The notes under the pieces: generated by a model
The model's database searches: none
Seen by the model: the letters and a program-made list of their open reading frames with translations, nothing else
Told to the model about the DNA's origin: nothing
Part shown: piece by piece, positions 7,499 to 14,400 of the stretch
Position numbering within the stretch: position 1 is the stretch's first letter
How the letters are laid out: every line of letters begins with the position of its first letter
NCBI GenBank assembly: GCA_903912795.1
Contig: CAIWIS010000464.1
Location: 1 to 16,417, forward strand
DNA length: 16,417 bases
Reading direction: 5' to 3'
Source of the DNA: an uncultured Bacteroidales bacterium
Lineage (GTDB): Bacteria; Bacteroidota; Bacteroidia; Bacteroidales; Paludibacteraceae
Program-made: the position numbers and the translations under genes

Positions 7499-8131
7499 AT
7501 GAAACGAAGTATTTTAATAGTGGTTGCAACTATAATCGCAACATTTGCAATGCTCAATGCCAAGCCCATCAAAATGGATTCGGTAATTCGAAAGGAAGTC
7601 AAAATTATTAAAGCTGATTTGGAAAAAGCCGATTTACAAGTAGTAGACGTAGATAAAAGTTCGAAGGACTCCATTTTGTATTCGAAACTATCGGGCGAAC
7701 AACTAATTGAGCTTAAACGCCAGGAGGCTATGGTTGAACGGGAGCGTATTGAAGCTAGTGGACGTAACGAGATGCCTCTGAATGGCTTTGGAATAGTTAT
7801 AATTTCCATTATGCCTTTTATTTTTGTGCTATTATTATTGTGGATTATTGGTCGCGAACGCAACAAGGAATCGGTTCGTAAACACGATTTATATCTCAAA
7901 TCGCTCGAAATGGGACAAACATTGCCCGAAAACTTTTTTGATAAGCCCGCTGCTCAATCGGCATCGAGCAATATGAAACGTGGCATACTTTGGTTGGCAG
8001 TTGGGTTGGCTTTGCTTATTTATTTTGTAATTATTCACAATAATATGGCGCTTATTATTGGAATTATTCCTACTTTTGTGGGCATTGGTTATTTGTTGGT
8101 ACATTTTTTAGATAAACCTAAAAATCAATAA
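7499..8131 (+). CDS. DUF6249-like membrane protein of the sigma-factor operon
   Basis: This is a 210-residue envelope protein of unknown function. An N-terminal hydrophobic segment (about 4-20, ending Asn-Ala-Lys) looks like a signal peptide. A charged, largely helical region follows at about 25-95, then one membrane helix at about 98-118. A cytosolic-looking loop at 120-160 contains the phrase Gly-Gln-Thr-Leu-Pro-Glu-Asn, and two further helices lie at about 161-179 and 183-203. The loop motif, the helix arrangement and the position beside a sigma factor match my recollection of Bacteroidetes DUF6249 proteins. That assignment is from memory. Its TAA shares one base with the ATG of the sigma-factor gene, which implies translational coupling and a shared role, perhaps signal sensing or modulation of the sigma factor (inference). 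The start at 7499 is the only ATG that preserves the signal peptide. Confidence 0.8.
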   Translation: MKRSILIVVATIIATFAMLNAKPIKMDSVIRKEVKIIKADLEKADLQVVDVDKSSKDSILYSKLSGEQLIELKRQEAMVERERIEASGRNEMPLNGFGIVIISIMPFIFVLLLLWIIGRERNKESVRKHDLYLKSLEMGQTLPENFFDKPAAQSASSNMKRGILWLAVGLALLIYFVIIHNNMALIIGIIPTFVGIGYLLVHFLDKPKNQ

Positions 8132-8673
8132 TGAGCAAAACGGATGATCTTCGCTGGGCATCGCAGGTAGCACTTTTTGGCGACAAATCGGCATTCGATA
8201 AGCTTACCCGCAAGTATCAATCGTCCATACGCAGGTTCTTCTTGAACCTGACTATGGGCGATGGTCCGTTAAGCGATGATCTGGCTCAGGAGACTTTTAT
8301 CAAAGCTTGGTTGAATATGACATCGTTCAAAGGTTTAGCCAGTTTTTCAACTTGGCTCTACCGTATTGCTTATAATGTGTATTACGATGATGTACGTTCG
8401 CGAAAATCGTATGCCGATATTGATACATTTGAAATAGATAGAATGCACCAATCGCAAAATGAATACTCGCCCGAAAAGGCAGATATTTATACAGCTTTGG
8501 CTCGGTTACGAAAGGAAGAACAAACGGCTATTTTGCTATTTTACATGGAAGACCGAACGCATCCCGAGATATCGAAAATTATGAATTGTCCGTTAGGTAC
8601 TGTAAAAACCTATATTTTAAAAGGAAAAGAAAAAATGAATGTTTACTTAACAAATGCAGGATATGGAAAATAA
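8131..8673 (+). CDS. RNA polymerase sigma factor, sigma-70/ECF family
   Basis: A 180-residue alternative sigma factor that directs RNA polymerase to specific promoters. Region 2 spans about residues 22-92. It includes the core-binding helix with DDLAQETFIKAW (49-60), a typical ECF sigma2 signature, and the aromatic, basic -10-recognition segment FSTWLYRIAYN (72-82) leading into DDVRSRK. A short linker (about 95-115) precedes region 4 (about 118-172), whose helix-turn-helix contains HPEISKIMNCPLGTVKTYI (144-162). There is no region 1.1 or region 3, as expected for the ECF group. The gene overlaps its upstream neighbour by one base and its downstream neighbour by about 11 bases. Such coupling commonly marks a sigma factor with its regulators. 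Confidence 0.93.
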   Translation: MSKTDDLRWASQVALFGDKSAFDKLTRKYQSSIRRFFLNLTMGDGPLSDDLAQETFIKAWLNMTSFKGLASFSTWLYRIAYNVYYDDVRSRKSYADIDTFEIDRMHQSQNEYSPEKADIYTALARLRKEEQTAILLFYMEDRTHPEISKIMNCPLGTVKTYILKGKEKMNVYLTNAGYGK

Positions 8674-8965
8674 AGATATGATTTCAGCTTTTTTTGCCGA
8701 AAATAAACAAAATATTTCTGATAATGGATTTAGCAATAAAGTATTAGCTCGTTTGCCCGAAACAAGTGACAAACAGTGGATTGTGCTGATAATGGCAGCT
8801 TTAGGTACTTCAATAACTATAGTACTTGGATATTACAGTGGGTTATTTAACCTAATATGCAATTATTTGCAACAAGTTTCGCCTTTTGTATTGCTTGGTG
8901 CTTTTGTTTCGTTTCCATTGGTTTCACTCTTCGTAGTTTTAAATCAACGGAGAGTATTTGCTTGA
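8663..8965 (+). CDS. Small two-helix membrane protein, DUF5056-like, candidate anti-sigma factor
   Basis: About 100 residues, starting inside the end of the sigma-factor gene. An earlier in-frame ATG at 8654 would add three residues. I chose 8663 because the remaining start (Met-Glu-Asn-Lys-Asp then Ser-Ala-Phe-Phe-Ala-Glu-Asn) fits the way I recall DUF5056 proteins beginning. The first 40 residues are soluble and end in the phrase Val-Leu-Ala-Arg-Leu-Pro. Two hydrophobic helices follow at about 40-60 and 70-93. A short cytosolic N-terminus followed by membrane helices, translationally coupled to a sigma factor, is the layout of a membrane anti-sigma factor. The zinc-binding HxxxCxxC motif of classical anti-sigma domains is absent, so the function is inferred from position only. 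Confidence 0.75.
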   Translation: MENKDMISAFFAENKQNISDNGFSNKVLARLPETSDKQWIVLIMAALGTSITIVLGYYSGLFNLICNYLQQVSPFVLLGAFVSFPLVSLFVVLNQRRVFA

Positions 8966-9033
8966 TACAATTACTTTAGAAACATAATTTACATTTAAAA
9001 ATTAACATCAATAACATAAAAAAGCAGTACTAA

Positions 9034-9110
9034 TTTCAAGTCCCCTTTAGGGGATTAGGGGCAGTTTAAAATCAAATTTTGCCGCCCCAAGCCCCTAAAG
9101 GGGTGTAAAT
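9034..9110 (-). repeat. Palindromic intergenic repeat, copy 2 (inverted relative to copy 1)
   Basis: This is the reverse complement of the element at 3984-4071. It shares TTCAAGT next to CCCCTTTAGGGG (9042-9053), then the AGGGGCAGTT block. On the other side it shares TTGCCGCCCCAAG followed by CCCCTAAAGGGG (9092-9103) and GTAAA. The central 13 or so bases differ between the copies while the G/C-rich arms are nearly identical. The unit lies between the sigma operon and lpxB, ending about 20 bases before the lpxB -7 box. It could double as a transcription stop for the sigma operon, since no other terminator is visible there. Confidence 0.85.
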
Positions 9111-9132
9111 AATACTTTTGTCACTGATTTTT

Positions 9133-9140
9133 TATTTTTG
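9133..9140 (+). promoter_or_regulatory. Likely -7 box of lpxB
   Basis: TATTTTTG matches the Bacteroidota -7 consensus and lies 41 bases before the lpxB ATG. A TTTG at 9117-9120 is 12 bases upstream, shorter than the usual spacing, so the -33 element is uncertain. Confidence 0.45.
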
Positions 9141-9181
9141 AAGGGCATACAAACCTTATAAACTTTACAAACTAACTATAA

Positions 9182-10315
9182 ATGCGTTATTTTTTAATTG
9201 CAGGCGAGGCCTCGGGCGATTTACATGCTTCGAACTTGATGCGCGAAATCTTGAAAGTTGATCACAAAGCAAAATTTTGTTTTTTTGGAGGTGATTTGAT
9301 GCAAGCCGTTGGCGGAACAATGATAAAACATTACCGCGAAATGGCTTTTATGGGTTTTGTGGCTGTACTTAAAAACCTGAAAACCATACTTAAAAATATG
9401 GAGCTTTGCAAAAATGCAATTACAGATTTTCAGCCCGATGTTGTAATTTTAATTGATTATCCGGGTTTTAATTTGCGTATTGCAAAACACATCAAAGAAA
9501 CTTCGCAACTGCCTGTATATTATTATATTCCACCCAAGATTTGGGCTTGGAAAGAGCACCGTATCAACGATATTAAAAAATACATCGACAAAGTTTTTAC
9601 AATATTCCCATTCGAAACAGAGTTTTACAAAAAGCATTCCTATGCTGTAGATTATGTAGGCAATCCTACGGTTGATTCCGTAGCCAATCGTCCGCTTCAA
9701 AATCAGTCGTTCGAAGCATTTTGCACCAAAAATAATTTGATGCCTAAGCCAATTATTGCTTTGTTGGCAGGTAGCCGCAAGCAGGAAATTTCCTATTGCT
9801 TACCTCGCATGTTGGAAGCTGCAGCACAATTCAAAGATTATCAGATTGTGGTAGCAGGTGCACCAGGTATTGATGCTGCGTATTATTTGCCTTTTTTGAA
9901 AACCAAAAATACTCCGGTAATATTTGATCAAACCTACGAATTGGTGGCAAATGCTTCGGTAGCAGTTGTGAATTCGGGTACAGCAACACTCGAAACGGCA
10001 CTTATCGGCACTCCGCAAGTTGTGGTATATTACGTAATGCTTGGCCGATTGGCTTATATAGCCAAGAATATTTTCCTGAAAATAAAATACATTTCATTGG
10101 TCAATCTTATTTCGGAGCGCGAAACAGTTAAAGAATTAATTGCCCACAAATTTACAGCTAAGAATATTGAAACTGAAATTGATTTAATATTACACAATGC
10201 TGATTATAAGGCTGTAATGCTTGCCGACTACGATTTAATACGTGCTAAACTTGGCTCGCCTGGCACTGCTCGAAATGCGGCGATGGAGATAATTAAAGAG
10301 CTAAAGGAAGAGTAA
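9182..10315 (+). CDS. lpxB: Lipid-A-disaccharide synthase
   Basis: This peripheral inner-membrane GT19 glycosyltransferase joins UDP-2,3-diacylglucosamine to lipid X, forming the lipid A disaccharide 1-phosphate and UDP. The 377 residues match the family length. The N-terminal signature GEASGDLHASNL (8-19) is clear. FMGFVAVLKNL (57-67) corresponds to the conserved membrane-contact region. LIDYPGFN (90-97) carries the conserved Asp92. Tyr-Tyr-Ile-Pro-Pro-Lys with WAWK follows (114-124), then GSRKQE (197-202) with Arg199. The donor-site NSGTATLE (264-271) and TPQVVVYY (277-284) are intact. The start at 9182 places the Rossmann strand at the very N-terminus, as expected. Other raetz-pathway genes are not in this window, so it is a single-gene unit here. 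Its last 23 bases overlap the end of the converging receiver-kinase gene. Confidence 0.96.
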   Translation: MRYFLIAGEASGDLHASNLMREILKVDHKAKFCFFGGDLMQAVGGTMIKHYREMAFMGFVAVLKNLKTILKNMELCKNAITDFQPDVVILIDYPGFNLRIAKHIKETSQLPVYYYIPPKIWAWKEHRINDIKKYIDKVFTIFPFETEFYKKHSYAVDYVGNPTVDSVANRPLQNQSFEAFCTKNNLMPKPIIALLAGSRKQEISYCLPRMLEAAAQFKDYQIVVAGAPGIDAAYYLPFLKTKNTPVIFDQTYELVANASVAVVNSGTATLETALIGTPQVVVYYVMLGRLAYIAKNIFLKIKYISLVNLISERETVKELIAHKFTAKNIETEIDLILHNADYKAVMLADYDLIRAKLGSPGTARNAAMEIIKELKEE

Positions 10316-11420
10316 AAATAAAGGTTGAGCCTTTACCCAATTCACTTTCAACCCAAATTTCACCATCAAGTTTGTCAATAAATTCTTTGCATAGTATCAA
10401 TCCCAAACCCGATCCGCTTTCACCTTCTGTTCCAATTCCAGCTTGCAAGTGACTGTCAATTCTAAATAATTTTTCCATTTTATACTCCTCAATTCCATTT
10501 CCAGTGTCAGAAACCGATACATTTGCAAAGCCACCTTTTTTGGTGGCAGCTACAGTAATTGTACCCGAAATAGGTGTAAACTTTATAGCATTCGAGAGTA
10601 GATTTCGTAATATAGTATCCAGAACATCGCTGTCCGTGTCAACAAAAATATGTTCATTTATGGCACTAATTATTTTAATATTTTTATTTGCTGCTTGAAC
10701 CTGTGCAAAGCTTATACTATTGTCAGTTAATTGCTTTAATTGATAACGAAATTTATTAATAGTCATTATTCCTGTTTGCGATTTTGACCATTTAAGTAAA
10801 TTTTCTAATAATTCGTGTCCACGATTTGCTGATGAGCGAATAACTAACAAATTTTCTTCAACTTCGGTAGGGCTGAAGTTTTTTATTTTTAGTAATATAT
10901 CAATGTAATTTTTTATACCTATAAAAGGATTGCGAACATCGTGTGCAATGATTGAAAAAAACTTATCTTTTATAGCAATCTGCATTTCTAATTCATCTGA
11001 ATAATGCTTAATTTGTTCATTTCTGAGTTTTATTAGCAAATGGGTATTTACACGTGCCTGTAACTCTATAAAATCAAATGGTTTACTCAAAAAATCACTT
11101 GCTCCGTTTTGTAAAGCTTTCCGTTTTGTTTCTACAGTTATATCGGCAGTTAAAACCAAAATTGGAAGATAGGTAGTTGCAGGTATTATTTGTTTTAATT
11201 GTTCTAGAATATCAAAACCACTTACATGTGGCATGTGTAAATCAAGCAATATCATGTCCGGCTGAAATTCCAAATATAAATTACAAACAGTTCTTGAATC
11301 TGTTGTTGTCAAGATATTTGTATATTTTTGAATTTCAAAAAAGTCTTTTAAAACTTCAATATTGGCTTGTTGATCATCGACCAAAAGAATTTTTGCGTTT
11401 TTTAAATCAGAGTCTAACAT
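10293..11420 (-). CDS. Soluble receiver-histidine kinase (REC-HisKA-HATPase)
   Basis: A 375-residue cytoplasmic two-component protein with a receiver domain at the N-terminus. The receiver (about 8-128) has the acidic pair Asp15-Asp16, phospho-acceptor Asp60 in ILLDLHMP, Thr91 and Lys113 (SKPF). A short helical linker precedes the HisKA dimerisation helix, with phospho-His160 in IIAHDVRNP. The ATPase domain shows the N box (Asn273, Asn277), DTGNG (305-309), GSGLGL (336-341) and the closing GKGSTFIFTLP. There are no membrane helices and no DNA-binding domain. The gene lies 22 bases downstream of the large hybrid kinase on the same strand, so the two are probably one operon. The receiver may accept phosphate from that kinase and gate this one (inference). 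The 3' end overlaps lpxB by 23 bases. Confidence 0.93.
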   Translation of the reverse strand: MLDSDLKNAKILLVDDQQANIEVLKDFFEIQKYTNILTTTDSRTVCNLYLEFQPDMILLDLHMPHVSGFDILEQLKQIIPATTYLPILVLTADITVETKRKALQNGASDFLSKPFDFIELQARVNTHLLIKLRNEQIKHYSDELEMQIAIKDKFFSIIAHDVRNPFIGIKNYIDILLKIKNFSPTEVEENLLVIRSSANRGHELLENLLKWSKSQTGIMTINKFRYQLKQLTDNSISFAQVQAANKNIKIISAINEHIFVDTDSDVLDTILRNLLSNAIKFTPISGTITVAATKKGGFANVSVSDTGNGIEEYKMEKLFRIDSHLQAGIGTEGESGSGLGLILCKEFIDKLDGEIWVESELGKGSTFIFTLPLAL

Positions 11421-11442
11421 AATTTTTATATCAATGTGCGTT

Positions 11443-14400
11443 TTAATTTTTTATGGTTATATATTTATCAAACAGATATAACAAGTCTGATATATTGAAT
11501 GGTTTAGTTAAGTATTTTTTAGCACCTAACTTAATTAACTTATTAACTTGATGTTGCATACCATCAGCACTTAAAATTACAACTGGAATATTTTTTGTTT
11601 TTTCGTTTTCCAGAATTAATGTTAGTACTTCACTTCCGTCAATATCAGGTAAATTCAAATCGAGAAGTATTAAATCTGGTTTGTGTTTAATAGCCAAATT
11701 AACAGTTTCCGTACCTGACATATTTGATATTAACTCTATATTTGGTCGCCTTGTAGTTATTATTTCTTCAACTAATTCAATATTGGATTGATTGTCCTCG
11801 ATATAAAGAATTTTTCCGTGTTTTTCATCCAACACATTGTAAGGTTCTTTATTTTCATTTGATTTAATAATCAATTCTTTTGGATTGCTGGCTTTTGGTA
11901 GTTCAAACCAGAATGTACTTCCTTGACCTATTATACTTTTTACTCCACAAGTTCCATTCATAATTTCCACAAGCTTTTTAACTACCGAAAGTCCTAAACC
12001 TGTACCTTCAATTTGTGTGTTATAAGCACCAATTCGTTCAAATGGAATAAATAATTTTGAGATATCTTCCTGTTTTATTCCAACTCCAGTATCTTTAATA
12101 GAAACTCGAATAAATGAAATATCTTTTGTATTGGATGTTAATTCTGTTTTAATTTCTACGCTTCCACCTTCATTGTTGTATTTTATTGCATTATTAAACA
12201 AATTAAGCAAAACCTGTTTTAAACTTTGTAAGTCGGCACTTACAAATAATTGATTAAGGTTTGAATAAATAAGTTTTACATCTATCTGATTTTTAATAGC
12301 TAATGGATTAATTATGTCCATCATTTCCTCAAAAACGCCAATCAACTGTACTGGTACTATTGAAATTTTTAAGCGTCCAGCTTCTATCCGCGAAATGTCC
12401 AATACTTCGTTTATCAAATCGAGTAAATGTCTGCCACTCTGCAATATATGATTAACACCTCTTTTTTGACCACTATTAAGTTCTCCCATCTCCAACAATT
12501 GGGCAAAACCGAGAATCGAATTCATAGGTGTACGCAACTCGTGACTCATACGCGATAAAAATTCACTTTTAGCCATATTAGCCTTTTCGGCTTCATCTTT
12601 GGCTTGTATAATTTTCTGTTCAGCCTGTTTTCGCTCAGTAATATCCAATGCAATTCCACCAAGTAAAGGTTCCCTACCAGTACGGTTTATAACGAATTTC
12701 TGAGTTTCATATTCATGTAGCTGACCGTCAAGTTGATACATGCTTTCATCAATTCGCTGGTAACCCATTTGAATGGAGTTAATATCATCATTTACAAATT
12801 TCTCTCCTAATTCACCTGGGAATACTTCTAACATTGTTTTTCCAATCCATTGCGAAGCTCCAAAAGCCATATCCATATACTTGTTTACAAATAATGTACG
12901 CCCTTCGTGGTCTTTTAAAAAAACAACAGCTGGTAAATGATCCATAAATGATGAGAATCTTTGTTCACTTTCAAGAAGTGCCATTTCTGACTGTTTACGA
13001 TTTGTTATATCTTCGAAAATATAGAACCTTCCGTAATATTCATCATTTTCACCTCGTATTTGTGTACTAAAACGGCGAATAGTGCGATCGTCGGTAAAGG
13101 CAATTTCATCTTCTAAAACTACACGATTATTTTCAGACTGCAATGGTTTGCACGATTCGGCAAATGCAGGTATATCGGCTAATACCGGCAGACAATAAGG
13201 AATAATATCATTATTCTTCAATTCACCACGTTTCATTTGGTCTTTGATATGCTCAATACCCCATATACTGCAAAAACGATGGTTGAAATATAATATCTCA
13301 TCGGTTCTATTATCCACTACCAAAAAACCCAGTGGAGAGGAGTTGGACATTAATTCCAACAGCGATTTATTCCAACGTAAAACATTTTCAATTTGAATAC
13401 GTTCAATTAACTCATTTTCAAGCTTTTTATTAGCTTCGTTTAGCTGAAGTGTTCTCACTTCAACTTTTTGCTCAAGATTTTTATTTAAATCAATAAGCTC
13501 TTTTTCAATTTCTTTACGTTTAGTAATATCCTCTTCTATCGATAAATAATGTGTAATTTTTCCATTAGCATCAATAATTGGCAAAATAAGTGCTCCTGCA
13601 CAATAGAATTCACCATTTTTCTTTTTGTTATGAAACTCCCCTTTCCATTCTTTTCCCGAACTAATTGTAGTCCACAGTTCCTTGTAATCATTCTGAGATT
13701 TTTCGTGTGAACTAAACACCTTAGGATTTAGACCTATAAGTTCTTCTTTTTCATAACCAGTTATCCTTGTAATAGCTGGATTTACATATTCAATTATTCC
13801 ATCCACATTAGTAATAAAAGTCATTATCGGACTTTGCTCAATGGCTTGTGAGATCTTTTTTAATTCAATTTCTGTTCTCTTTTTCTCCGTAATATCCCTG
13901 TATTTCCATAAGTGACCACTGTATGTATCATCAATGTATGTAGGAATATAATCGCGTTCAAAATACCGACCATCTGCCAATTCCAATTGGTCATTGAAAA
14001 TTGCTTTTTTATTAGCAAGTATCAGATGAATATCTTCTACAAACTGTTCCGGGTTTTTAAACAGCATTTTACTTTGTTCTGCTGATTCACTACAATCGGC
14101 TCCAAACATGGCTTCGGGTTGGACCGGAATGCCAAACATATCGCAAAACAACTGATTGGTTAATTCAATTTGTCGGGCTGCATTTTCAAGTAAAATACCT
14201 TCCTTTAAATTGATAATCAGGTTGGAGAGAATTGAAGTTTTTACTTTTAAATTTTCTTCAATTCTTTTTCGTTCAGTTATATCTGTAACAGTTACTGAAA
14301 CAAATTCTGGTTTATTGTTTTGATTCAGAACTACTTTTGCACTCATCAGGGTTGGAAAAACGGAACCATCCTTATGAGTATGATCTACTTCTTCGAAAGT

